This document shows positions 6,812 through 14,319 of a stretch of DNA of 16,268 nt, piece after piece. Both the position numbers and the translations under genes were made by a program. Origin of the DNA: CAYMDD01 sp964409675 (GTDB taxonomy: Bacteria; Pseudomonadota; Alphaproteobacteria; Rickettsiales; SXRF01); assembly GCA_964409675.1 (NCBI GenBank), contig CAYPEF010000044.1:1-16268 (forward strand), in the 5' to 3' direction. The notes under the pieces were generated by a model, which had not been told where the DNA came from, made no database searches, and saw only the letters and a program-made list of their open reading frames with translations. Position 1 is the stretch's first letter; every line of letters starts with the position of its first letter.

Positions 6812-8266
6812 ATGACGCAGATAATCAAAGGCAACACGGGCGACTGGGAAGTAGTGATCGGGCTGGAGGTGCATGCGCAGATCAGCACGCAGTCCAAGCT
6901 GTTCTCCGGCGCGCCGAATGCGTTCGGGTCGGAGCCGAATGAGAATGTGTCGTTCGTGGATGCGGGGTTTCCCGGCATGCTGCCGGTGATCAATGAATTC
7001 GCCGTGGAGCAGGCGGTGCGCACGGGACTGGCCATTGAAGCGAAGATCAATTTACATTCGGTGTTCGACCGCAAGAATTATTTCTATCCGGATCTGCCGC
7101 AGGGGTACCAGATTTCGCAGTATCTCGATCCCGTAGTGGGCAAAGGGAAAATCACGCTCGACATGCCGGACGGCTCCACGCGCGAAATAGGTGTCACGCG
7201 CATTCACATGGAGCAGGACGCAGGGAAATCCTTGCATGAATATAATCCCAAATTCAGCTATATTGACTTAAACCGCTCCGGCGTGGCGCTGATGGAGATC
7301 GTATCCGAGCCGGACATGCGCTCATCCGAGGAAGCCGGGCTTTACATTAAAAAGCTGCGCTCAATCCTGCGCTATATCGGCACCTGCGACGGCGATATGG
7401 AAAAGGGCAACATGCGCGCCGACGCCAACGTATCGGTGCGCAAACCCGGCCAGCCTTATGGCACGCGCTGCGAAATCAAGAACGTCAATTCCGTGCGCTA
7501 CCTGATTAAGGCGATTGATTATGAAGCCATGCGGCAGGTGGAGCTGATCGAATTGGGCGGCACGGTGGATCAGGAAACGCGCCTGTTCGATGCCAATACA
7601 GGTGAGACGCGCACCATGCGTAGTAAGGAAGACGCGCATGACTACCGCTATTTCCCCGACCCCGATTTACTGCCGCTGGAGCTGAACCAGAAATTCGTCG
7701 ATGATATTCGCGCCACGCTGCCGGAGCTGCCGGACGCCAAGAAAGCGCGTTACATGAAGGATTACGGGCTTTCGGCGTATGACGCCGGGGTGCTGGTGTC
7801 CGACAAATCCTATTCGGATTTCTATGAGCATCTGGCCAAGACGAATGATCCGAAACTCTCCGCTAACTGGATGACCGGTGAATTGTTCGGCAGGCTGAAT
7901 AAGCTAGGGGTGGAACTGGAGCAGTCGCCGGTGGATGCGGCGCGCTTCAGCGGGTTGCTGGCGCTGATTGGCGACAACACCATCTCCGGCAAGATTGCCA
8001 AGGATGTGCTGGATAAGATGTTTGAATCCGCTGACACGGCGGAGGCAATCGTCGAGCGCGAAGGCTTAAAACAGGTTACCGATACCGGCACGATTGAAAA
8101 AGTAATCGACGAAGTGATCGCCGCTAATCCCGACAAGGTGGCGGAATACAAATCCGGCAAGGATAAGCTGTTCGGCTTCTTCGTTGGCCAGGTGATGAAA
8201 GCAAGCGGTGGTAAGGCTAATCCGGCGGCGGTGAATGAGTTGCTGCTGAAGAAACTCTCAAGCTAG
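6812..8266 (+). CDS. gatB: Asp/Glu-tRNA amidotransferase subunit B
   Basis: GatB binds the misacylated tRNA, phosphorylates the side-chain carboxylate with ATP and catalyses amide transfer using ammonia from GatA. The 484 residues show the signatures WEVVIGLEVHAQ, LFSGAPNAFG, FPGMLPVIN, DRKNYFYPDLPQGYQISQ and THIHMEQD-type RIHMEQDAGKSLHEY. These are followed by LNRSGVALMEIVSEPD and TRTMRSKEDAHDYRYFPDPDL, and the C-terminal YqeY-like tail domain (LFGFFVGQVMKASGGKANP). A purine-rich stretch, GAGAGTAGAG at 6801-6810, precedes the ATG. It is the last gene of the cluster. Whether the complex serves Asn-tRNA, Gln-tRNA or both cannot be decided here because no tRNA synthetase genes are in view. Confidence 0.98.
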   Translation: MTQIIKGNTGDWEVVIGLEVHAQISTQSKLFSGAPNAFGSEPNENVSFVDAGFPGMLPVINEFAVEQAVRTGLAIEAKINLHSVFDRKNYFYPDLPQGYQISQYLDPVVGKGKITLDMPDGSTREIGVTRIHMEQDAGKSLHEYNPKFSYIDLNRSGVALMEIVSEPDMRSSEEAGLYIKKLRSILRYIGTCDGDMEKGNMRADANVSVRKPGQPYGTRCEIKNVNSVRYLIKAIDYEAMRQVELIELGGTVDQETRLFDANTGETRTMRSKEDAHDYRYFPDPDLLPLELNQKFVDDIRATLPELPDAKKARYMKDYGLSAYDAGVLVSDKSYSDFYEHLAKTNDPKLSANWMTGELFGRLNKLGVELEQSPVDAARFSGLLALIGDNTISGKIAKDVLDKMFESADTAEAIVEREGLKQVTDTGTIEKVIDEVIAANPDKVAEYKSGKDKLFGFFVGQVMKASGGKANPAAVNELLLKKLSS

Positions 8267-8340
8267 CGTCTGCACCATTAAAGATGATATAAAATCAATT
8301 CTAATGATGCTATAGTTCATGCAAGCCTTGAGGTGTTCCT

Positions 8341-9135
8341 ATGCATAATTCCAGTGTTCGTGCCGGATTTACCCTGATAGAGCTTGCAATCGTACTTGTG
8401 GTGATCGGGCTGATTGTCGGGGTAGTGTTTGTTGGGCAGGAGCTAATCAAGCAATCCCAGATTCGCTCAATCTATACTGATATCGATAAATTTAACATTG
8501 CGGTCTCCTTATTTAAAAATAAATATAATTGTCTACCGGGAGATTGCCTGAATGCGACTGACTATTTTGGAACTGCCCATGCCAATCCCGTCACCTGCAT
8601 TAGTACAATTGGAACTGGCACGCAGACCTGCAATGGCGACGGGGATGGAAAAGTGGAAGATCCCTACTATGGTGATGCCACCGAATTCCACCGTTTCTGG
8701 CAGCAGCTTTCCGCTGCAGGACTGATTGAAGGGCAATATACGGGAGTTGTTACGCCCGATTGTTATATGGGCGATATATGCAATCAGCCGGGAGTCAATG
8801 AACCGGCATTTAAGTACCCCGGCGCAGGAGCCTACATTGATTATTTAGGGCGCAGCGATCCGGATGGAGTGCTGTTTGAATATGGCTTTCATGCATATAT
8901 TATTGGTGCAATCCGCGATCATCTGTGGGCGAATAATCCCGCTGTGGCCCCTAATGATGCGCTTTTGATTGATAATAAAATAGATGATGGCATGCCTGGC
9001 ATGGGGGCTGTGCAAACCTATACGCCTAGTTTTACGCCAAGCATCGGATGCGCAAGCAGTGCCGATCCTACCACCGCAACTTATATGAAAAGCGATGCAA
9101 GGCTTTGCGTAATGATAATCAAAACGCCTTACTAA
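8341..9135 (+). CDS. Type IV pilin-like protein with cysteine-rich C-terminal domain
   Basis: The N-terminus is a canonical class III signal: a nine-residue leader ending in RAG, cleavage before F10, glutamate at mature position 5 (E14), and the hydrophobic helix FTLIELAIVLVVIGLIVGVV. A prepilin peptidase would cleave and methylate F10. After the helix come YNCLPGDCLNATDYFG, CNGDGDGKVED (100-107 could bind calcium) and FWQQLSAAGLIEGQYTG, an order shared with uncharacterised proteobacterial pilin-like proteins whose usual form is YN-LPGD-NAT. The protein has 264 residues. Its eight cysteines all lie in the globular part, in four neighbouring pairs. GAGGTG at 8330-8335 is a good ribosome site. 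The gene stands alone, with no pilus assembly genes in view, and looks AT-richer than gatB or the ATPase gene it converges on. Pilin, pseudopilin or adhesin cannot be told apart. Confidence 0.88.
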   Translation: MHNSSVRAGFTLIELAIVLVVIGLIVGVVFVGQELIKQSQIRSIYTDIDKFNIAVSLFKNKYNCLPGDCLNATDYFGTAHANPVTCISTIGTGTQTCNGDGDGKVEDPYYGDATEFHRFWQQLSAAGLIEGQYTGVVTPDCYMGDICNQPGVNEPAFKYPGAGAYIDYLGRSDPDGVLFEYGFHAYIIGAIRDHLWANNPAVAPNDALLIDNKIDDGMPGMGAVQTYTPSFTPSIGCASSADPTTATYMKSDARLCVMIIKTPY

Positions 9136-9137
9136 AT

Positions 9138-10634
9138 TTATTTCAGCATCGACTGCAGCAGACCGCGCACAATCTGCCGCCCGATCTGCGTGCCGGCGGA
9201 GCGGACGACGCTTTTGGTCATCGTCATCAACATGGAATCCGGTTCACGGCCACGACGCACAGAGGTAGTGCGCACTGTGGTGGAGCCGGTGTTTTGCGGC
9301 ATATCCATGCCGACTGCTTTGGCCATGCCGCCCCAGATGCTGCCGGCGCTTTGCGCGTTCTGGGCTTTGGCAGCGAGCATTTCATAGGCCGATTCGCGGT
9401 TGATCTCCTGTTCGTATTTTCCCATCAAAGGGCTTTGCTGTATGGCGGCATTGCGCTGTTCGGGCGTAATGGGGCCGACCAGTGAGAGCGGCGGGTGAAT
9501 CAGCGTGCGCTCCACCATAGTGGGCACGCCTTTTTCATCCAGCGTGGAAACCAGTGCTTCGCCGACGCCGAGTTCGGTGATGGCTTTTTGCGTATCGAAT
9601 GCCGGATTGGTGCGGAAGCTCTGCGCGGCAGCTTTGACCGCTTTCTGTTCCTGCGGCGTGAAGGCGCGCAGCGCATGCTGCACGCGGTTGGAGAGTTGCG
9701 CCAGCACGGCGTTGGGAATATCGGCGGGATTCTGCGTGATGAAATAAACGCCCACACCTTTAGAGCGGATCAGCTTCACCAGTTGCTCGATTTTATCCAC
9801 CAGTACTTTCGGCGCTTCGTCGAACAAAAGATGCGCTTCGTCGAAGAAGAAGACCAGTTTCGGTTTCTCCATGTCGCCTACTTCCGGCATGTCCTCGAAC
9901 AGCTCGGAGAGCAGCCAGAGCATGAAGGAGGCGTAGAGCTTCGGTGCTTGCATCAGCTTCTCGGCGGCGAGGATATTCACCGCTCCCATGCCGTTGGGGG
10001 CGGTTTGCATCAGGTCGTTGATGTTAAAGGCCGGTTCGCCGAATAGATGCTTGCCGCCCTGATTTTCCAGTGTCAGCAATGCGCGCTGGATGGCGCCGAC
10101 TGAGGCAGCGGAGATATTGCCATATTCCGCACTATATTCGGCGGCGTTGTCGGCAAGGTGGGTGAGCATGGCTTTCAAATCGTCCAGGTCGAGCAGCAGC
10201 AGCCCTTCCTTGTCCGCCACTGCAAAAGCGATGTTCAGCACGCCCGACTGCACTTCGTTCAAATCCAGCAGGCGCGATAGCAGCAGCGGCCCCATTTCGG
10301 AGATGGTGGTGCGCATGGGGTGGCCGTTTTCGCCGAACACGTCCCAGAAAATGGCAGGGGTGGCCTGGTAATGCAGTTCGAAGCCGATATCCTTGGCGCG
10401 CTGCACCAGCGGCGGCTTGGGGGTCCCAGCGGCGGCGAGGCCGGAGAGATCGCCCTTCACATCGGCGATGAACACGGGCACGCCGTGGGCGCAGAAGCCT
10501 TCCGCCATGCCTTGCAGGGTGAGTGTCTTGCCGGTGCCGGTGGCGCCGGCGATCAGGCCGTGGCGGTTAGCGTATTTCAGCAGCAGGTTTTGTTCTTCGG
10601 TGCTTTTTCCGAGGTAAAGGGCGTTGGCAGGCAT
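9138..10634 (-). CDS. HerA-like ATPase of the YjgR/DUF853 type
   Basis: P-loop ATPase of the HerA/FtsK-like group, similar to E. coli YjgR (about 500 residues); the family has no established cellular role. From Met at 10634 the product has 498 residues. Walker A is GATGTGKT (30-37), Walker B is LVFFFDE (260-266) followed by AHLLF, and VYFITQNPADIPNAVLAQLSNRVQHALRA is the conserved sensor/arginine region (starting near residue 295). DVKGDLSGLA (58-67) is another family signature. The long open frame extends to an ATG at 10706, but that would overlap ubiB by about 60 bases and adds a sequence unlike the family; MPANALYLGK at 10634 is the natural start, eight bases after the ubiB stop. The C-terminal 60 residues are variable, alanine/serine-rich with a basic end. 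It is the last gene of a ubiE-ubiB cluster. Confidence 0.92.
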   Translation of the reverse strand: MPANALYLGKSTEEQNLLLKYANRHGLIAGATGTGKTLTLQGMAEGFCAHGVPVFIADVKGDLSGLAAAGTPKPPLVQRAKDIGFELHYQATPAIFWDVFGENGHPMRTTISEMGPLLLSRLLDLNEVQSGVLNIAFAVADKEGLLLLDLDDLKAMLTHLADNAAEYSAEYGNISAASVGAIQRALLTLENQGGKHLFGEPAFNINDLMQTAPNGMGAVNILAAEKLMQAPKLYASFMLWLLSELFEDMPEVGDMEKPKLVFFFDEAHLLFDEAPKVLVDKIEQLVKLIRSKGVGVYFITQNPADIPNAVLAQLSNRVQHALRAFTPQEQKAVKAAAQSFRTNPAFDTQKAITELGVGEALVSTLDEKGVPTMVERTLIHPPLSLVGPITPEQRNAAIQQSPLMGKYEQEINRESAYEMLAAKAQNAQSAGSIWGGMAKAVGMDMPQNTGSTTVRTTSVRRGREPDSMLMTMTKSVVRSAGTQIGRQIVRGLLQSMLK

Positions 10635-10642
10635 GGGCGGCT

Positions 10643-12184
10643 CTACAGATGGGTGAGGATGTAAACGCCTGCCAGCATAGCGCATGTCCATGCCAGCGCA
10701 AGCCATTGGCGCTGCTTGCGGCGCTCCAGCGCGCTGAGTTCATTCAAGCTCTCGGCGTGGATGCGCAATCCTTCCGGGTCGGAAAGGCGGGAGAGCGCGT
10801 GTTCGGCGCGGTGCAGCAGCTCGGGGAGTTTATGGACAAGCTCCTGCGCTTCGCGGGCGGTTTCTTTTAATTTCCCGAGCGGGCTTAAATTCTCCGCCGC
10901 CCATTGCTCAATCGGCGAGCGTGCCATTTCCCACATATTGATGCTGGGGTTCAGCATGCGCCCGACGCCTTCAATCACCACCATGGTTTTTTGCAGCAGC
11001 AGCAATTGCGGCTGCGTTTCCATCTCGAAGGTTTCAGTGACCTTGAACAGCTGGCCGAGGAGTTTCGCCACCGAGATTTCATGAAGCGGCTTATCTAAAA
11101 TCGGCTTTGCGATGGCCATGCAGGCGAGGGTAAAGTTATCTACCGATTTGGTCGGCGGTACATAGCCTGCGCGGAAATGCACTTCGGCGACATGGCGGTA
11201 ATCCTCATTGAGAAAGCCGCGCAGGATTTCCGCCACATACAGGCGTGAGCGCCAGTCCAGCCGGCCCATAATGCCGAAATCGACGGCGACGATATTGCCT
11301 TCGCGGTCGATGAACAGGTTGCCGGGGTGCAAATCGGCATGGAAGAAGCCGTCGCGGAAGACCTGCTTGAAGAATATCTCCGAAGCGGTGGCAAGGATGG
11401 CGTTTAGATCATGCCCGCTTGCGTGGAGGGAGGCGATGTCGCTGAGCGGCGTGCCATCCACCCATTCCAGCACCATCACGCGCTCGGAGGTTAAGTTCCA
11501 GTCCACGCGAGGCACGCGGAAGCCGGGGTCATTCTGGGTGTTTTTGGCAAGCTCGGTGGCGGCGGCCGCTTCATAGCGCAAATCCAGCTCGAAGGCCACT
11601 GATTCACGGAAGGTGCGCACCACTTCCAGCGGCTTTAATCTGCGCCAGTGCGGCAGGCGGTGCTCGATGATTTCGGCTAGCCAGTAGAATAATTCCAGGT
11701 CGCGCGCGAAGGCGTCGCGGATACCGGGGCGGAGGATTTTTACCGCCACATCCTGCTCGCCGTTAGTGCGGGCCTTGTGCACCTGCGCGATGGAGGCGGC
11801 GGCTACCGGCTCAGCGCTGAAGGCGCTGAAATGCTGCTCCAGCGGGCCGCCGAGTTCTTCTTCCAGAATGGTGCGGGCGATGCGGCTGTCGAACGGCGGC
11901 AGATTATCGCGCAGCGATGCCAGCGCTTCAGCCAGTTCCTCGCCGATCAGGTCGGAGCGGGTGGAGAGGGTCTGCCCCAGCTTGATGAAGGTGGGGCCGA
12001 GTTTTTCTATGGCATTGCAAAGCCGCTTGCCCTTGGGCAGCGTGGAGCGGCGGCGGAACAGGCGGCCAAACCAGAGCGGGAGGGTGTACCCGGTATCGGT
12101 AAATATGAATAACGCATCTTCACGCGCCAGCGTATAGGCGATGGCGATCATGCGGGCGGTGTTGCGTATGGCGCGCGCGGGCAT
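10643..12184 (-). CDS. ubiB: Ubiquinone biosynthesis protein UbiB (ADCK/ABC1 family)
   Basis: Atypical protein-kinase-like ATPase required for ubiquinone synthesis; it is thought to help extract or present lipid intermediates to the Ubi enzymes at the membrane. The 513 residues show the family hallmarks in order. These are the KxGQ motif in TFIKLGQ (68-71) and its downstream TRSDLIGEE, the alanine-rich loop AAASIAQVH (128-136) replacing the kinase glycine loop, the ATP-binding K149 in VAVKILRPG, H282/D284/N289 in FHADLHPGNLFI and the DFG at 302-304. The last 20 residues, WLALAWTCAMLAGVYILTHL, form a C-terminal membrane anchor; E. coli UbiB has two. Its ATG overlaps the ubiE stop (12182-12186), giving translational coupling. 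Identification is secure. Confidence 0.97.
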   Translation of the reverse strand: MPARAIRNTARMIAIAYTLAREDALFIFTDTGYTLPLWFGRLFRRRSTLPKGKRLCNAIEKLGPTFIKLGQTLSTRSDLIGEELAEALASLRDNLPPFDSRIARTILEEELGGPLEQHFSAFSAEPVAAASIAQVHKARTNGEQDVAVKILRPGIRDAFARDLELFYWLAEIIEHRLPHWRRLKPLEVVRTFRESVAFELDLRYEAAAATELAKNTQNDPGFRVPRVDWNLTSERVMVLEWVDGTPLSDIASLHASGHDLNAILATASEIFFKQVFRDGFFHADLHPGNLFIDREGNIVAVDFGIMGRLDWRSRLYVAEILRGFLNEDYRHVAEVHFRAGYVPPTKSVDNFTLACMAIAKPILDKPLHEISVAKLLGQLFKVTETFEMETQPQLLLLQKTMVVIEGVGRMLNPSINMWEMARSPIEQWAAENLSPLGKLKETAREAQELVHKLPELLHRAEHALSRLSDPEGLRIHAESLNELSALERRKQRQWLALAWTCAMLAGVYILTHL

Positions 12185-12936
12185 CAGAGCCTCCAGCCCT
12201 GATGGATGGCAACTACGCCGAGATTCAGGCTGCGATAGCTCACGCGTGAAAAACCGGCGCGCTCGATCATGGCGGCGAAATCCGCCTGCTTGGGAAAGCG
12301 CCGGATGCTTTCCACCAGATACTGGTACGGCGCACCATCGCCGGTGACTTTTTCGCCGATCCAGGGGATGAGGTTGAAGGAATAGGCATCATACAGGGCT
12401 TTGAGCGGTATGCTGTCGATGGGAGCGAATTCAAGGCAATGGAAGCGTCCGCCCGGTTTCAGCACGCGCCGCGCCTCGGCAAGCGCCTTATCGATATGTG
12501 TGACATTGCGGATGCCGAAGGCGATAGTGTAGGCGTCAAATGAATTGTCGGTGAAGGGGAGAGCTTCGGCATTGCCACATACCCAGCGGGGGGTAAGCAG
12601 GTTGCGGTCAATGGCGCGCTTGCGGCCTTCGTTCAGCATGGCGGCGTTGATGTCGCACAGTGTGACATCGGTGTGCGGATAGTGGCGTAAAGAGCGGAAG
12701 GCGATATCGCCGGTGCCGCCGGCAACATCAAGCAGTTTTGCGTGCGGAGGCAGGCGCAGGCCGCGCACGAATTCTTCCTTCCAGACGCGGTGAAGCCCGG
12801 CGCTCATCAGGTCATTCATAATGTCGTAACGGCTGGCCACGCGGTCGAACACGTCGCGCACCATACCCTGCTTCTGTTCCGTGTCCACGGTCTTGAAGCC
12901 GAAATGGGTGCGCTGGGTGGAAGATTCATCTATCAT
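12184..12936 (-). CDS. ubiE: Ubiquinone/menaquinone biosynthesis C-methyltransferase UbiE
   Basis: SAM-dependent methyltransferase acting on 2-polyprenyl-6-methoxy-1,4-benzoquinol in ubiquinone synthesis (or demethylmenaquinone in menaquinone makers). From the Met at 12936 the product has 250 residues, family length. It shows THFGFKTVDTEQKQGMVRDVF, YDIMNDLMSAGLHRVWK, SAM motif I LLDVAGGTGDIAFR (from residue 68), AFGIRNVTHIDKALAEARRVLKPGGRFHCLEF, and the C-terminal GVVAIHQGWRL. The frame stays open upstream to 13092, but that extension runs across the mutM start on the other strand and has no family similarity, so I reject it. The ribosome site before 12936 is weak. It diverges from mutM across 52 bases and is first in the ubiE-ubiB-ATPase cluster. 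Confidence 0.97.
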   Translation of the reverse strand: MIDESSTQRTHFGFKTVDTEQKQGMVRDVFDRVASRYDIMNDLMSAGLHRVWKEEFVRGLRLPPHAKLLDVAGGTGDIAFRSLRHYPHTDVTLCDINAAMLNEGRKRAIDRNLLTPRWVCGNAEALPFTDNSFDAYTIAFGIRNVTHIDKALAEARRVLKPGGRFHCLEFAPIDSIPLKALYDAYSFNLIPWIGEKVTGDGAPYQYLVESIRRFPKQADFAAMIERAGFSRVSYRSLNLGVVAIHQGWRL

Positions 12937-12960
12937 AGGCTTTTTATGCCGCTCTAAACC

Positions 12961-12976
12961 GCCGCTGGCAAGCGGC
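12961..12976 (+). promoter_or_regulatory. Hairpin directly before the mutM ribosome site
   Basis: Arms GCCGCT (12961-12966) and AGCGGC (12971-12976) surround GGCA. The stem ends right where the strong ribosome site AAGAGGAG (12977-12984) begins, so it could influence mutM initiation by stacking next to the site without covering it. It also sits in the upstream region of divergent ubiE. The stem is visible; a function is inference. Confidence 0.35.
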
Positions 12977-12988
12977 AAGAGGAGAAAT

Positions 12989-13810
12989 ATGCCTGAATTA
13001 CCAGAAGTGGAAACCGTGCGCGCCGCGCTGGAGGGGGCAGTGCTGCATAAGCGCATCCGGCAGGTGGTGTTGCGGCGCGGCGGGCTGCGCACGCCATTTG
13101 CGACGGATTTTGCCCGGAGGCTTGAAGGGGCGGCGATTACCGGGGTGGCGCGGCGGGCGAAATACCTGCTGATCGGACTTGATAATGACTATACGTGGCT
13201 TGCGCATTTAGGGATGTCGGGCTGCTTTTCCTATCATGGCGACGATGCGCCGCTGCCGGGGGCGCATGACCATGTGACGGTGCATTTTACCGATGATAGC
13301 ACGCTGACATTCTGCGATCCGCGCCGTTTCGGGCTGATGGAGGCGGTGAAAACGGCGGAGCTGGGTAAGCATCGGCTGCTAGCGCATCTGGGGCTGGAGC
13401 CGCTGGACGATGAGTTTACCCCGGCTTACCTGGCGCAAAAGCTGGCGGCGCGGCGCTCTCCCGTCAAGGTGGCGCTGATGGATCAGGAGCTGGTGGTGGG
13501 GGTGGGGAATATCTATGCCAGCGAGGCGCTGTTTCTGGCGGGCATTCATCCGGCGCGGCAGGCATTTGAGGTGGCGGATAAGGCCCCGGCGCTGGTAAGC
13601 GCGATCCGGCAGGTATTGCAGGAGGCGATTGCCTCCGGCGGGTCTTCCCTGCGCGATTTTGCCACGCTGGACGGCAGCACCGGCTATTTCCAGCACAAGT
13701 TCCGCGTCTATGGGCGCAAAGGGCAGAAGTGCCAGTGTTGCGGTCATATGGTCGAGGTTATGCGCCAAGCGGGGCGTTCAACGTTCTTCTGTCCTAATTG
13801 CCAGAAATAG
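12989..13810 (+). CDS. mutM: Formamidopyrimidine-DNA glycosylase (MutM/Fpg)
   Basis: Bifunctional base-excision-repair enzyme that removes 8-oxoguanine and formamidopyrimidines and cuts the abasic site by beta,delta-elimination. The start at 12989 gives MPELPEVETVR: after Met removal, P2 becomes the N-terminal nucleophile and E3 is the second catalytic residue; K58 is the conserved beta-elimination lysine. Further signatures are YTWLAHLGMSG, CDPRRFGLM, VGVGNIYASEALF and GGSSLRDF. The zinc finger is C248-x2-C251-x16-C268-x2-C271 at the extreme C-terminus, with an extra C250. The product has 273 residues. The frame stays open upstream to 12881 inside ubiE on the other strand, but the strong ribosome site AAGAGGAG at 12977-12984 and the need for Pro at position 2 settle the start. 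Identification is secure. Confidence 0.98.
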   Translation: MPELPEVETVRAALEGAVLHKRIRQVVLRRGGLRTPFATDFARRLEGAAITGVARRAKYLLIGLDNDYTWLAHLGMSGCFSYHGDDAPLPGAHDHVTVHFTDDSTLTFCDPRRFGLMEAVKTAELGKHRLLAHLGLEPLDDEFTPAYLAQKLAARRSPVKVALMDQELVVGVGNIYASEALFLAGIHPARQAFEVADKAPALVSAIRQVLQEAIASGGSSLRDFATLDGSTGYFQHKFRVYGRKGQKCQCCGHMVEVMRQAGRSTFFCPNCQK

Positions 13811-13818
13811 CGTGATAT

Positions 13819-13843
13819 TTATTCAAAGCCGGCCTGTGGATAA
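13819..13843. promoter_or_regulatory. Inverted pair of DnaA-box-like sites upstream of rpsT
   Basis: TGTGGATAA at 13835-13843 is the exact reverse complement of the consensus DnaA box TTATCCACA. TTATTCAAA at 13819-13827, on the other strand, has one mismatch to TTATNCACA. Seven bases containing GCCGGC separate them, so the whole is an imperfect 25-bp palindrome. It lies 16 bases upstream of the candidate rpsT -35 box and about 1 kb before dnaA, in an AT-rich stretch. It could be a DnaA autoregulation site or part of an origin. The sequence match is direct; function is inference. Confidence 0.55.
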
Positions 13844-13859
13844 TTTTTGTTTCACCCCC

Positions 13860-13888
13860 TTGACGGGAGGGGATGAAAAGAGTAAGTT
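13860..13888 (+). promoter_or_regulatory. rpsT: Candidate sigma-70 promoter for rpsT
   Basis: TTGACG at 13860-13865 (preceded by CC, close to the alphaproteobacterial CTTGAC -35) and TAAGTT at 13883-13888 are separated by 17 bases. Transcription would begin near 13895, about 45 bases before the rpsT ATG. The -35 is good and the -10 is moderate. Confidence 0.45.
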
Positions 13889-13938
13889 CCGTAGCCCAAT
13901 CCACGAGAATCAAAAAAAGCGATAGCAACGGGAACCAC

Positions 13939-14205
13939 ATGGCTCATCATAAATCCGCGCAGAAGCGCATCCGTCAGACTGAACGCCGCACCGCGGTCAA
14001 CCGCGCGCGCAAAAGCCGCATCAAAACCTTCATCAAAAAAGTAGAGCTGGCCATCGCCTCCGGCGACCAGAAAGCTGCTGCAGAAGCGTTCCGCGCCGCT
14101 CAGCCGGAATTGATGCGCGGTGTCAGCAAAGGCGTGGTCCGCAAGGAAACCGCGTCGCGGAAGCTGAGCCGTTTGTCTTCCCGCATCAAGTCGCTCGCGG
14201 CGTAA
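13939..14205 (+). CDS. rpsT: 30S ribosomal protein S20
   Basis: Basic primary-binding 16S rRNA protein. From the ATG at 13939 the 88-residue product MAHHKSAQKRIRQTERRT... matches S20 in length and sequence, with NRARKSRIKTFIKKVE, AFRAAQPELMRGVSKGVVRKETASRKLSRLSSRIK and a KSLAA end. The frame is open to an upstream ATG at 13873, but that 22-residue extension is absent from S20 and overlaps the likely promoter's start region. The ribosome site is weak (GGGAA near 13930-13934). rpsT next to dnaA is a common alphaproteobacterial arrangement. Identification is secure. Confidence 0.98.
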   Translation: MAHHKSAQKRIRQTERRTAVNRARKSRIKTFIKKVELAIASGDQKAAAEAFRAAQPELMRGVSKGVVRKETASRKLSRLSSRIKSLAA

Positions 14206-14244
14206 CACCCGCTCCCTAACGATTACTACTGCCTAATACTACCA

Positions 14245-14270
14245 CGCCGGACTCACCGGCGGGCTCTTTC
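14245..14270 (+). terminator. Weak terminator-like hairpin after rpsT
   Basis: Arms CGCCGG (14245-14250) and CCGGCG (14256-14261) surround ACTCA and are followed by GGCTCTTTC, a short and interrupted T-rich tail. It could partially terminate rpsT transcription before the rhodanese and dnaA genes, or be a stable spacer hairpin. The tail is too poor for a confident intrinsic terminator. The rest of the 114-base gap shows no other clear element. Confidence 0.4.
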
Positions 14271-14319
14271 TGACGTCTTAATTTTCTGTCGTCACTTTTA
14301 CGCAACGGGGAAATAAGCC

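Noticed and set aside
9495..10046. A 183-codon plus-strand open frame inside the HerA-like ATPase gene
   Set aside because: It is antisense to conserved Walker B and sensor regions; composition looks like a shadow of the real frame.
10635..10706. 24-residue extension of the HerA-like ATPase
   Set aside because: It would overlap the end of ubiB and has no family similarity; the start at 10634 fits the spacing and the 500-residue family length.
12881..12988. Upstream extension of mutM
   Set aside because: MutM needs Pro at position 2 as its nucleophile, and a strong ribosome site precedes the internal ATG at 12989; the extension runs antisense to ubiE.
12937..13092. Upstream extension of ubiE across the mutM start
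   Set aside because: The extra 52 residues are low-complexity Arg/Ser-rich sequence antisense to mutM, and UbiE family length is met from 12936.
13907..13911. GANTC (CcrM-type) site in the rpsT leader and another at 14857-14861 in dnaA
   Set aside because: Single occurrences of a five-base motif are expected by chance in this length, so they do not support cell-cycle methylation control.
13873..13938. 22-residue N-terminal extension of S20
   Set aside because: S20 proteins start MA(H/N)xKSA; the extension overlaps the likely promoter and leader.
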